Assembly: GCA_022605955.1 (NCBI GenBank)
Contig: JAKCOZ010000039.1
Location: forward strand, 6,443,501 to 6,507,500
Direction: 5' to 3'
Length of the DNA: 64,000 bases
Source: Rallus limicola
Taxonomy: Eukaryota > Chordata > Aves > Gruiformes > Rallidae
Position 1 is the stretch's first letter, and each line of letters begins with the position of its first letter. This document shows positions 36,901 through 49,500 of this stretch, piece by piece. The translations under genes and the position numbers were made by a program. The notes under the pieces were generated by a model that worked only from the letters and a program-made list of their open reading frames with translations, searched no databases and was not told the DNA's origin.

Positions 36901-39900
36901 AGTAAAATTACAATTGGGGTGATTTGGTAGCATGTGCAGCAAGAATTAGACTGTGTTCTCCTGAAACATGCACCTGGGACACAAGGCCACAGAAACACGG
37001 AGAAGGTCACTGCCATGGGGGAAAGCTTTTCTGTTCAAGCATTTGGATGACAATGTAAACACATTGTAAGAGACTACAGGAAGGTTAAAACAAGGATATT
37101 ATGCTTTTATTTGTAAGCCTAAAACAAAAGCCTTTTGTTTTTGTATGCAGTCTCTTTTTAAATTTGACTCCTGTTATTCAAAGACTCATAGTGTTTAGTC
37201 CTTCTTTCTTTTGGGATGAAAACTGGGATCAAGGTAGGTTTTAAAAGAATTATTTGGTGACTTTGCTGTAGAACTAAAGCAAGCTACCACTTAAGACCAA
37301 TTTTTATGTGGGATTTTCCCCACAGTGGAATGGATTCAGGTAAATATATATCTAATTAGATGACCAATATGCAAACATTTCAGCATTTATCTCCCAAGGT
37401 TATCTAAAACAGTTGGAAATAATCAGTTTTAAAAATTTTCTGTGACTATTCTAAACCCATGACTAGTAAGAACTTAATTGGATTATTCCCTCTCTTCAGG
37501 AGTCAATAAATACCCCCAGTTATCAGTATATATGTGGTCTGACTCACCAGACCGGGATAGCCCAATTTCTGAGCTGCATACCAAAATACACAAACAGTCA
37601 AGAGCTATCAGTCATCCCAACTGGTTGTGAGAAGATAAGACCCTGGGGTCGAAGCTACACAGGGGTCCCACCACCATACTGCCCACTGCCCAAGGCTGAG
37701 CATGAAGCAGATGCCTGGGGTTACTAGTGGTGGCATCCAGGGCTGTCCTCCTTGCCCACCTTCTGTCCCAGCTGGGGAAGTAGAGTACCCCATCAACCCC
37801 AGTGGCTGGTCACTTGATGTAACTCAGGGGAAGAGTTACACTTACTGTTTGCAATGATGTACGGCTTAAAAGTAACAAGATGCCCCTTCATCCCCTAGTG
37901 TGAACTATCATTAATAGCAAAGGGTATTTATTATGACAGGTCATGGGACCTTTATGGGCAGATTCTACACTGGATTGCCCAGCTCAAGAGTAAAGGCAAA
38001 AGTACAGAATATATGTAATATTGGCTCCAAGAACATAGATTTTGAGTGTATCAGAAGGGGGAGAAGACGTCAGTGGCAATTCTGACTGAGCAGGAGTCCT
38101 CAAGCAGGCTTTTTGCTACTTGATGCAGACAGTATGGCGTGGTGCCAACTGGGCTGAACTGCTTCAAGATCTGGAGAGGCTGGTGTAGCACCTTGCTGGG
38201 CACCTCACAGCTCCTCATACAATCATCATAACCCCCTTGCTGCAGCTAGGTTCAGGATGCCTTGTGTTTGGTACTTGTTTGCTTTTAAAAGGGTCAGTTT
38301 TCTGTTTTACAGGCAACTATACAATGCAGCCAACAGTCTGAGAAGCTGTGGTCATGCATCATAGACATACAGATGCAGCCGTCCCCTTGGCAGGGAGCAG
38401 TTTTTTGTGATGGAGGTCACAAGCAGCAAAGATCTGCAGTGCTAGATCTAAACACTTCATTTCCAGAGGTGCACACAAGGCAAGTTCCCAACTGTTCATC
38501 TTTAGGTTGTTTCTGTCTGAAATGCTACATTTCTGCATGGATCTGTAATAATGCAGCGTCGCTGTGGCCTTTCTAACAGTTGCCAGCTCTGTTGAAGAAC
38601 AGAGAAGATTACATTTTCCTCTGAATTCAGTAGAGGTCTCCAAACAGCACGTGTGCGATTATAAAGAGAGGCAAGCCCAGGAAGTCTGTTGTTATCAGTT
38701 AAATAAATAATTTAATTAATACAAACTCTGGGTTAGACCCCAGTCCAACTTGGTGGTTTTATTCTGTTTTGGGGAGGTATAAAACAGTGCCAAAGCCCCC
38801 AGATCTAGCATGTAGGATTCTTCTTTTGTAAGAAAGTCTAGGTGTCATGTAGGGGGGGAGGACCTATACCTGCAGGTTAGCAAAATGCTTCAGAAACAAA
38901 TAAGAACTGACCCAACTGAATATTTTTTCCCTTTTAGTTTCTCAAAAGCTCGGCTCTGTTCCTCACCCCAATCTCCCATCATTTTTTTTTCATCTTTACA
39001 TACCTCTAAATTTCCTGCCTTTTGGCTGGGACTAGGCATGCCAGAGCCAAATACTGTTATAGCTGTTTTTGTGTTGGTTCCAGCCCAATTGGAAGCAGGA
39101 AATACTACAATTCTCTTGGGTAATCCTCTTCTCTGGAGACTTCCAGTCCAATTTTGCAGATTCATGAGTGTTACGTGCTTTAGGCAGAGTTCAGAGATGC
39201 AACTAAAGCCAATTGCTACAGATACGTAGACACAAGACACAGAGGAAAAGCAGTGAGCTTTGTATGTCTGTAACAACCCTTGCTAACCGGCCGCTTGCTT
39301 GCACCAAACTACTGCAGAGTCTCTTTAGAGCTGAGCCCTTAATCATACTGTCTCTGCACACCTCCAGAACTTGGTCTGCACTACCTATTGTCTGAGGGTT
39401 CATGTTCAGGGTGAAGCCAGCAGAAGAGCTACTTCAGGACCTGAAGGCGGAGAAAAGAACAAAGCAAGCAGGCTGCATCATCCTTCCTTCAGTTCCCACC
39501 TTTGCTCCTGGAGCTTTTCCTCTTTTGTGATGCAGGTGATGCTGTGTTGCACTATACCTCCCTGTCAGTAGAGCTGTGTGATAGACTTGCCTAGCATGGC
39601 ACAACAGGCTAGAGACACTGCTGGTACTGTACACAGCAGCAGTGTTGAGAATTCAGTATTTGGTTACCCTGCCCAAGGTTGACTGGGCAGAAACCTTCAA
39701 CTGCTCTGCACTCAAGCAACATTTGCATTAGCTGTGGTGGGGATAGGACCTGCAAGCACTGCTGGAGTGCCCTACAGACATCTTCTGCCAGCTTCTCTCT
39801 TCTGGGGGGTGTACAGCAAATATGAATTGGTTTGTTCTGGGAAGAGACGACAGTCTGGATAGATGACAGTCCTGCAAAAGCACAATTCCTCTTCATGGTG

Positions 39901-40634
39901 AACTTGAGCCCAGATCTGCTGATGGCAAGCATGTTTAGAGCAGCTACCAAGCAATGGCACTACTATGTAATGGAAATTTCTACTGGCAATGAAAAAATGA
40001 AATCCTTTTGAGAAAGGAGAAAAAAAAAGAGAAAAGTCTGAGAATAACCTGGGGAGCTGTTGGAGGAGTAGGAAGGGATAAGTGCTGAGTTCTCCTCATA
40101 CCAATGTGATTTTTATCACTAGTGCACAAATAATCCCACATGATACCTCTGTCCTCACTGTGTGCTCAGCAAACAGCATGGACATACAAAGATTTATGGA
40201 CATCAGCCACTGTCAGAAAACCAGGGAAATTTGCTTCATGAGGCCTGTTTTTGGGAGGAAAAAACCAACCTGAACACGTGTTTCTTTGCCTGCTCTGGAG
40301 CCAATCAGAAGATGATCATTTAATAAGACTATTATTTTGTATTGTTTGCATGACATTAGCACATTAGTGCCCACTGAAACTGGAGACCTGTTCTAAGTGG
40401 CACTGTACCCAAGCACAGCAAGAGACAGCAGTCACTCTGCTTATCAGCTGAACAAGATGTGGTGTGTCCCCTTTCCAAATGCGGAATTGATACACACAAG
40501 CGATGAAGTAATCTACCCCACAGATATTCGGTACACAAACACAAGCATGACAGCCAGCTGCAATACTGAACCATGGTAAGAGGTTTAACAACACAGAAAA
40601 CAATAGGCATTGTATTACTGTAGGCTTATAAAAT
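33978..40634. other. Non-coding stretch, no gene seen
   Basis: About 6.6 kb without a supported gene. AT-rich sequence follows the gag relic (34.3-34.5 kb). Open frames such as those at 35533-35886, 38890-39276 and 39609-39950 on the - strand are 110-130 codons, lack recognised domains and overlap frames on the other strand. I see no CR1, LTR or simple-repeat array. Confidence 0.5.
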
Positions 40635-40875
40635 AGGACTGGCTGAAAAAAGGGTTCTTTTCTCCCCTGAGAAATGACAGATTTTTGTCAAAAACAATTT
40701 GGCTGAAAACCGGGATGTGTGTCGATTGGAGTATCTTTTGTTTGGTAGCTTTCATTTAGTTTAAGGCAAAAATGCAAAAGCAGACACCTCTTGTGGAGAA
40801 ATTTGTTTTTGACCAAAAAAAGAAGAACAATTTTCAATGAAAATTTGCTTTGATGAAAAATTTGCAGCCAGCTCT
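40635..40875. mobile_element. Old terminal-inverted-repeat DNA element (non-autonomous)
   Basis: The left end AGGACTGGCTGAAAAAAGG mirrors the reverse complement of the right end, AGAGCTGGCTGCAAATTTTT. The interior contains A/T-rich arms (AACAATTTTCAATGAAAATTT, GATGAAAAATTTG) typical of an old MITE-like repeat that I recall from sauropsids, whose ends read (A)AGAGCTGG. There is no coding capacity. Ends are set by the inverted match; no clear target duplication was found. Confidence 0.5.
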
Positions 40876-43800
40876 GATGCAAAGTACCTTATGGTAGGTG
40901 CTTCCTTTCTCTTGCATCCAACTCTGCAATTCTACACTGCGTTGGCCTTTACTCGAATACCACCTTCTGCTCCTAATATACTGCTGCCAGCTCCGGCAGC
41001 TTGAGCATAAATCTTCCTAAATTTGAGTGCTGGAGTGTTGTAGGGGAGGAGGAGGAAGTGGAGAAGGGAGAGACTAGCAGGAGACAAGGGAGAATTCAAA
41101 TCCCAGTTTTAGAAGACAGGTGTCCCGCTTTGGTTAACAAATTGAGAAGGAAGCAAAGTTTTAGCTGTTGCAGTCATGGAGAAAAGCTAGGAAATGTGAA
41201 GCTCACAGGCTTAGAAATCACTCAGCCATGGACAAAGATTCCCAATTTTCTGCTTTATTTGTAATGCTGGGGGCTGAGGGCCCTGAGCGGGCCAGGTGCA
41301 CCACAGCTTGCTGTGGGCGTTTGGGGCAGGAGCTTTTGCCAGCATCTCTGTCCTGGTTGGTGCCTGCCCCATGGTGTCCCCAGCCCGCTGTCTCTGCTCA
41401 GGCACAGCCTCTGCAGACCTCCAAAACCTGGGCCCCATACATCAGCCCTGGGGAGGAGGAGGAGGAAGGGGTAGCTGGTTCATCCCACTGCTGAAGCTGT
41501 CTTGAGGCCCTTCAATGACTTCCACCTGATTGGTTGCAGAGGTGAAAAATCCATAAGAAGTAGCAAGGACCTTGCAAGGACCATGTATGGGCTTCTCCCT
41601 GGAGCAGCTGTGTTGCGGTAACACTGTTGCAAGCAACACACCCAGCGATTGAATCCCCACCTCTTTTTGGACTGTTTGAATACTGATATGCAGGTGGTAG
41701 AGGGCTACTTGTATCCAAATAGTGCATGCTGGTTTTGTGAACCCTAAATACCTTCTTCCTCTTCTGGCATGGGCCATCTTTGCAAATTTTCTTTCTGCGT
41801 GTATCTCCCTTCTGTTTGAAAAACAGGGTTTATTTTCTCCCCATGAAACTTCTTGTACAGTGATAACAGAAGAAAAATTGTCTTTCCTTATCTCAGGTTA
41901 GTCATTTCCCTACTCTGAACAATGAACTTGAACCACATGGGTCCCTTACTGGCAGATATGGGAAGCTCTTGGTGTAGGACCAACATCCATGAATCTAAAC
42001 AGGATGTTGAATAATCTCAACAACTTTTAACGTGTCCAGTGAGCAGGAACGTGGGTCCTGGGTAGAGGTTTGGTGCAATTTTCTGCTCCCTGGGCTGCCT
42101 GTGAAGTGCTGGTGGAAAACAGAGGTGGACTTCAGCTGCCAGAGCAATAACTCTGGGGACAGCTGTCAGGAACAGAAGCAGAACAGAAGTAAAAGGACAG
42201 AGGGGGGTTGTGAAGTTAAGTGGAACTGAATAAGCAGAGATTATTTATTGCAGGAGAACAAGAGCTTGCTTGGAGGGTCCGAGCAAGGCACTTCCCAGCA
42301 AAGCCGTGGGGAAAGGCTGAGAAATGCTTCATGGAAAACATGCACTTCCAAGGACCAGACCCACCCATCAGGAATGCTGTTGTGAACTTCTGGGTGTGCA
42401 GTAGAACAAGCTTTTCCCTAAATTTCATTAGAGAGGTAGTAAAAGCAGCGTGGAGCCCTGTCTAGCATTTATGTTTATACTAGTCTGAAGCAAGGCTTCT
42501 GTGAACAAACACACACGCCAACATGATTAAAATGGTGGAAGATTGTCATGGTTTAAGCTTTTTCATACCAGCAGTTTGATCCCCAGTCCTAGGTACGTGA
42601 CACTAGACCCCACCTAAAATGCCGCTGAAATTTTTTTCCTCTGTTGAAAAATGGTATCATTTAACTCTCAGGATCTACTGAGCTACTGTCATATGTATCA
42701 AGATATGTAGACCAAATGCTCTTTGTCAAAATAATTTCACAAATTCTAGTATGTTAGAGGGATATTTAAATCAAAGCTAATACCAGATGTTCTTTGACAT
42801 AAACACCATAAAAAAATACATTCAGACATTTTTCTCTTCTTTGCCTGTTACTTTGTGTGAGCAGGATACCATAGAGTAATGAAAAGGTTATGCCAAGCGT
42901 TTAAGAGAAAATTCACAGCTTCAAATACTATATAAAAATGGAAACATAAACACAGTTTTTAGAAGGACGTGTCTCCAGGGGGCAGACTGGGTGGCCCTAA
43001 TGATGCCTCATTGCACAGGGCATCTTTCACATACAGTTACTTGGAGGACAGAACACATTGTTTGCAAATTAATTCCGTAGCAGAAAATGGGTTGAAAGGG
43101 TGAAAGCCACAAAAATGCAGGGAAAAAAGTTTTGCAGATCTGCCCATATCTTTTGAAGTAAAATCAGTTGAATAGTTATGGTAGCGTGAAGACTTGTTTG
43201 GGTGGAAAAGACCAGAGTGTATATATATATTAGTGGAAATTCTTAGCATCTCTGGCTTTGCATCGTGTGTTTGTTTTATGCTGTTTTATATTTTTCCAGC
43301 ACTGACTTGTAAAAAGACCCTTCTCTTCTCCCCACTGAAGTGTTGGGTGAGTGAAGAATATGCCATTGGGATAGGATGCTCTTTAATGTGCAAGATTAGC
43401 ATGTACCCGACTCACAATGACACAGTACATACTCTCTGCATGAACAATTCTAAGCAGCTATTGAAAATTAACTACAGTGATTCTCAGAAAGGAGGAAAAC
43501 TATTTTTATAAGGTTTGATGCCAGACATCACTTGTGTCTTGTGGAGGAATTTGTTTTGGAACAGTCACCTTAGGTCATAAGTTATTTTTGACATGAATGC
43601 ACTCCTGCAAAGGTTGCAAGTACAACCTCCTTGACTGATTTGCAAAACCTTCTATGTTCTGGATTGCCATTTAAGTTAGTGGATACTTGGTGCTCAAAAG
43701 GACTATATATGGAACTGGAACATACTCTTAACATTGAATCCCACTGAATTGGCCTCATTGAAATGGCTGCTAAGCCAAGACCATCTGTGTATCACTTATT

Positions 43801-44309
43801 AGGTGGTGGGAGAGCTTGAAACATTTTTATTAAGTGTTTTTCAAAGCATGATACAGACCATCTGCATCATGTTATCACCTATTCTCTGTTTGTGACCAAA
43901 AAGGTATACCTAATACCAAATGTATCTTTTTTTCCTTCCAATAATTTTAGGATGACTAGCTAATATTTATGTTTTTTCCAATCTCAGCTGCTTTTTTGTA
44001 CACTTCTTCTAACTGCCTGTATGCTTCTTAAGTTCATATTCATCAGCAGGTGATAAAACCAGTCTCTACTTTGTCAGCTTATTAACTTGTGGAGATGATT
44101 CCAAGTACCCACATAGAAGCTTTATTTTTGTCCTTACTATTTTGTTTTGCAAAAGCTACCATACAAGAACCACCTTAAATTCAGGGGAGAGAGCATGCAT
44201 TCGCTTGTATATGTGTGAAAAACTCTGTGCAAACTGTGCTGATTACAACTGAAATGTAAATAGGTCTTCCAGCAGGGAATCCCCCAATGCTGTACTATAA
44301 AAGTAGCAG
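40876..44309. other. Non-coding stretch, no gene seen
   Basis: No supported gene. A GC-rich patch at about 41.26-41.50 kb, ending in a short GGA run, has only about three CpGs, so it is not an island. Sequence turns AT-rich from 42.6 kb. Confidence 0.5.
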
Positions 44310-44346
44310 ATGAGTGTCGTGGTTTTGCCCCAGCCCTGACAATGAG
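44310..44346. mobile_element. Possible 27 bp LTR remnant with 5 bp target duplication
   Basis: A 27-base segment (44315-44341) begins TGTCGTGGTTTTGCCCCAGC and ends CCTGACA. It is flanked by ATGAG on both sides (44310-44314 and 44342-44346). TGTCGTGGTTT...CCCCAGC is the reverse complement of the end of the ERVL-type LTR seen at 28130, and TGTC...GACA termini with a 5 bp duplication are what an integrated LTR shows. It may be an LTR reduced by internal deletion to its two tips. Because it is so short, coincidence is possible. Confidence 0.35.
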
Positions 44347-46217
44347 TCAGGTTTCCTGGTAAACAGGACCAGAAAGCAACTGCAGTGAAGAAAAACAATA
44401 GCCACAAGGCTTGCTATGATAAGCCTTTTTTTTTTCTATCAAGCGTGTATTAACAAAGGGTGCCTCAGTTACTCAGTTATTTACTTAAGGTAAATGAGAC
44501 AGGCTGCAACCTCTTTCCATGTGTACAAGGGAGTTTGAGCATTTTTCTGAGTTGTTAATTCACTAAAATGCTCTAGCAGGGAATTAATGTTTCACATATT
44601 GCATCATCAGAAGAAAAGCTGTCACTGGCTAGTGAATTCAGGGGGATTCTTCCTTCTTGGTGCTCATGACCCTTTCATGGCACATCTGGGACTCCAGGAC
44701 CTCACACTTCTGTACATGTACAAAGATACTAGCTAGGACTGCATAAGAAACTGTTGGCTTTTGATTGGCTACCACTGTCTTTCTAGAAGAATAAAATCAG
44801 GCAACAGAACTGTTTTAGGTTCACTTGGTATTGTCTCCATGTTTTCTTGTTATTATTATTTTTTAAAAATAAAACCTGATTGTAGTTTGGACTGAGTGGA
44901 ACATCTCATATCAGAAGAAATTACATTTCCCCCTTTATGATGGTAACGAGCAAATCAAAGAAGAAAAGACTAGATATGAAAAACAGCCTGGGAAACAGGC
45001 AAAATGTGCCTATTTTATCCAACGATCCAATGACCATGGCATGCACCCACCTCCAGTCCTTTTCTACTGAGAAGTGTCCATCCAGATCTAGACCTTCCCA
45101 GGCTGTGCCCTCACCACTGTGTGATATGAGTGGGACATGGAGCACCTCCTGCTACCACCAGTCTTCTCCACACAGTGCCATGGGGACCAGAACTCGTTTA
45201 TGCCCACTTCTACGTGGAACACCTGGTTTCTGTACCCCTCTCCAAGCGTTTGGCCACTTATGTACGGCAGAACAGTGTCAAGAGGAGAGATTGAGATTGA
45301 TCCACAACCCCAGGAAGATGCATGTGATCTGAGGCATACACAAGGCACATACAAATAAGAGGATCAAGAAAGAGATTTGGGATGCTAAATTGCTCCTGAA
45401 TTAAGTTGTACAGCTCCTGATGCAGTATTATACCAAATCTTTCAGGTACATAGGAATAGCAAGATGCGGAAGGCAATCCCAGAGTCAATCCATATTTTGA
45501 ACCCATGACAAGCCAAGAACTGAGGCAACAGATATTATTAGGCTGGCAGAAAAGGGGAACATCAGAACTGTAATCATGGTGGCTGACAAATACATATATA
45601 TGTTTTTTAAGTGCTAATGGGAGGAATTTCAGGGGAAAACAGCAAAGCAGATGTGAGGATGCTTACTCAGTGACACCTGAGACAGCTGCTGTATATGACA
45701 GTTGTGATAATTTTAGATGTGAAGAGAAGAAACCAGAATGAAGGGAATGGGGGAGAAGGGGTATTTACAGGATCCCTCAGCTATTTCAAGTTGGAGTTCG
45801 GATTTAGAAGGGTACACCTATTCCTCAACATTCCTGAATTATGTCTCCAATGTATGTGTGCATTAGATCTTCCAATCTGTCCCTTGTTTTTCTGAATCCC
45901 TGACCTATGGTTAATAGTCATTATGCAGTGTTTTAATAAGTAGTAGTGAAAAGTTTGTACTAAGATTTAAGTGAAGAATAACCATAATTCCTACTTTCCT
46001 TACAGAAGAAGTGCAGAGAACCGTGCTCATTACAAGAACTAGATGTAAGGCTGCAAGGCTCAAAAAGGCAAGGTATGGTTTGTGCACAGAAACAGTGTTT
46101 TGTTGAATCTTTTATATCAGTTGAATTTAAACCAGTCGCTTCTGTCCATTCAGGTCAAGCAATGTGTAGCTCCAGCCATTAAAGAATCAGCTACAGTGAA
46201 GCCAGCATCAAACTGCT
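44347..46217. other. Non-coding stretch, no gene seen
   Basis: No supported gene. A 131-codon frame at 44937-45332 has no domain and overlaps reverse frames. Confidence 0.5.
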
Positions 46218-46500
46218 CGCAAACTGCAGCAAGAGCCGCTCCAAGTTAAGGAGATTATTTCCAAAACAGACCCTTGGTTAAGTGGCGCACATCAGTATCA
46301 ATAATGCGCAGCTGCTGGCAGAGCTGTGCTTCCCTGCCCGCAGCTGGTGGCACGGCTCTGACCTGGGGCGCTGGCTGGGAGCTCCCGTCGATTTGGATGC
46401 TAATGAATGCAGCGGGGAGCAGCAGGCAGACCTCACGGGGTCTGAACTCAGTGCTTCGGCAGCAAAGTGAGCGAGGCGCTCGTTTTCAATAAATTGGCTT
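46218..46500. other. CpG-enriched GC-rich patch
   Basis: Around fifteen CpGs fall in about 280 bases (examples: TGGCGCAC, ATGCGCAG, CCCGTCGATT, GGGGCGCTGG, GAGCGAGGCGCTCG), while flanking kilobases are nearly CpG-free. No LTR, CR1 or other known repeat explains it. The downstream edge changes abruptly to AT-rich sequence with the words TACATTCCATCTATTTTTG, which look like TEAD and MEF2-type sites. It could be a promoter-like or enhancer element, or an untraced exon. Frames of 62-72 codons inside it are not recognised. Confidence 0.45.
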
Positions 46501-49500
46501 TACATTCCATCTATTTTTGATCATCATTTCTCTTAATAGCTTGCAACTCTGTTCAGGATCTGAGCTTTCTGGAGAAAGCTGTGCTGTGGGGGAGGTTTCT
46601 TCATTTATCAGCCTGTTTTACAATCTTCTGCTTCACTTCTGAGGCAGACAGATTGATGGAATAACTACTGTATGGCGGTGCCACAGTTGTAGAAATGCAC
46701 GTTCTGTTACATTTTGGTGTGGTTTTGTTTTCACACACTAGCTATTTTTTTGTTGAAGTAACTCTTTTTTTCCTAATACCTCCAGCCACAAAGTAGTTTC
46801 ATCTCAGCAGATGTCTTAAGCATAGTTCAGCTGCATCAGCAGATATTCCAGCGATGGTATTGCTCCCCTGTGACTCTCAACGGGGATTTTTTTTTTTATT
46901 TTATTTTTTATTTAAGTGCTGGCAACATGGTTTATTTATAACAAGGAACATATTTCAAGAGCATTTTCTATATCCATATCTATTTCTTCAATCTTTATCT
47001 CAGTAAATAGAACTTTGTGTTCGCATTCAGATTTTTCTTTTTCTTCCCCTCCCTGCACTTTCTGCTCTTCAAACAGCAGCATGGCTAAGAAACATTTGGT
47101 GAAAGTGCTGTTTGACCAGTATTATAGTCTAGAGCAGACTCAGCGGCACTATGCAAACATTTTCTTTACAGCATTAGTTCTTTCACCTACCAGATATATC
47201 AAGCTAAAAGTTCGTAACACTACTTTTTCCCCTCATGTGTGTTTCAATCTTTCTGACATCTGGAAAAAGTGGTTTTTGACTTGGTCCTTCCTGCATAACT
47301 TCTGTTTAAACTCGATTCACAAAAAAGATATAGTGTTTGCCTAGGGTTTGGGTGATTAAGACCATTTCTCCTCTTGCCTGGCAGCGCTACAAGTCTTTGG
47401 TAGAAGGAGCCCCAAAAGAACTGCTCTGGGAATTGTCACGTTTTATGATGTATGAGCTTCTTTTTCGTTTTAATTTTACCACAAGAAAAGAAGGAGCAGT
47501 CTCCCATCTGCACAGATCTCCTCAACCTTGCTGAAGGTCAAGGTCTGGAGCCGGTTAACCATTAAAATGAAAGGCCTAAATCCTGCAGAGTCCTCTCAAG
47601 CAAAGCTCCTGTCTCCTTTGGTAGCTGCTTTGCTTGATTAAAGGTGGAGGGCCAAAGCCTTAACAGATGAATAAATTAATTTTTTTTGGAGGATGGCCCC
47701 CACTCCATGGATGGGGATGGGACAGAGTCCTTCCCCTAAAAGTGGGAGCGGCCCAGAGCACTGCTAATGCAACCACTGGGGTAGGGTAACAACTGGCACC
47801 TTTTGATCTACTTTTAAAGGGAGATTATTTTTTTTTAAAGTCTGACAGTTGCAGACTCACTGGCTGGCCCTCATCCCCATTTCCTCCAGATGCCACTCCC
47901 GAGAAGAAGCAGGGCAAAGGGCAGTCACTTCTGGGCTCCCAGAAGACTGACTAGTCTTCACTATAAATTCACATCCAGAAGATCTGAAGATCCATTTACA
48001 TCACCCAGAAGATCCAGAAGATTTACAACATCATTCAGGGAACTAGGTTAGGACCTTATGCTGGAAGTTTCCACAGGCATAAATTGATCAAGGTGGAAGA
48101 CTTCCAGCTTCTGCACTTTAACCATAGGCAAAGGAGAAGGTGAATGAGCTACATGAAATTTGTCTGTAGGGTAAATTCTCTTGGAAGTAAGGTCTGGTGG
48201 GAACCTGCCTACTGAGATCTGCTGAATGGTGGTTCCATATTTCCAGACCCTTTGGCTACAGGAAAGTGGTTGCCTGGAGCGCTAAACTGTTAGCTAAATC
48301 CTTAGAATGGGTTTGGCTTAGGTCCACTGTTACCCTTTCTTCCTGTCTGATGGGTCCAGAGTTAGCACAGGGGAGGAGAAACTCCAGATGAGCAGTTTAG
48401 TGGTGGCCATCCCATTCTGGAGAGTAGGTGAAGTTAGTAATACACAGTTTGCAGCCTGCTGCCTTCAGGGCCAGAGACTGGTCCTTGTAATGTTAAATTT
48501 GCTACTATATTTGCTAGTATAGAGACTTCAGTGCCCCTTACTATTTCTGTTATGGACATAGAAAAACATGAAAGAAGCAGCTATGAATGTCCCAGAAAGC
48601 TGATTTGAAGTCTTTCTCACTATCCACTGCTTGCAGGAATATTCTTTTGTTCATCACAAGATGGCCTGTTTTACGACATTGGTCAAAAGAAGAATGTTTT
48701 TCACTTCCTTCTCTCAGCACTAAATCCTGTCATGATTAATAAAGCCATTTAAAGAACATTTTCCATTTCTGTTGTCCAGCTGCCCTACCTTGCCCTGACC
48801 TCAAATTAGTTAAATGAAATGGTGACCTTCCTGAATGTGCCTTCTCTTTCCATGCTGTAATCCCAGGCTCTACTTTGTCCAACTTAAAACATTGTTATAA
48901 TGGTTAATTGCCCATTTCCAGCTCTGATTTCACACCATCCCATGACAGCCCTGCTTTATCACCCCTGTCATTCATGACTGTGTTGTATTTTCACAGGAGC
49001 ACCACTGCGGATGGTACCAATGAAAAGAAGAAACTTCTCCCTATTTTCTGTAATCACAATACAGCCTGACAATTCATCTGCAAAAAGGTTCAGAGCAGTG
49101 CTATTGAGCCCTGTTTTTATTCCTGGTGGTGTTAGTTGTACAATGAAGAAATAATCAGGCCTCTTTCCTTCATGCACTTTTCTAAAATATCAGGGACAGA
49201 TCTGTTTATAAATAGTATTGAAGTATGTGTTGGTTTATCCACCCATTGTAACCTCATGATCACAGGGAATGTTTGTTGGGGTAAAGGTGTGGCAATTTGG
49301 GTCATAGAGGTAGAAAATATAGGGATTGCGGCTGTTTTATTTCCATAGCGAAGGGCTTATTCCTATCCTGACTCCCAGCAGCGTGCTCAGTCTCAGGGCT
49401 TCCTGTGCACAGGTGGTCCTTGGGCTGCTGGCACATGACTCCTGCCCTTGTGCTCTGTGACTCTTCTGGGAAGGATTGTATGTGCCTTTAAGCTTTCCCA

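Noticed and set aside
37960..38010. GGGCAGATTCTACACTGG resembling the GGGCCAGATTCT palindromic family
   Set aside because: No inverted partner arm nearby; single short match.
39609..39950. 113-codon reverse frame briefly considered as a transposase-like fragment
   Set aside because: No catalytic motif or family pattern could be matched with confidence.
42544..42610. TGTCATGGTTTAAGC resembling an LTR start
   Set aside because: No matching LTR body, no opposite terminus and no flanking duplication were found.
46916..47344. 142-codon forward frame
   Set aside because: Starts in low-complexity serine/isoleucine sequence, no domain, no splice or promoter context.
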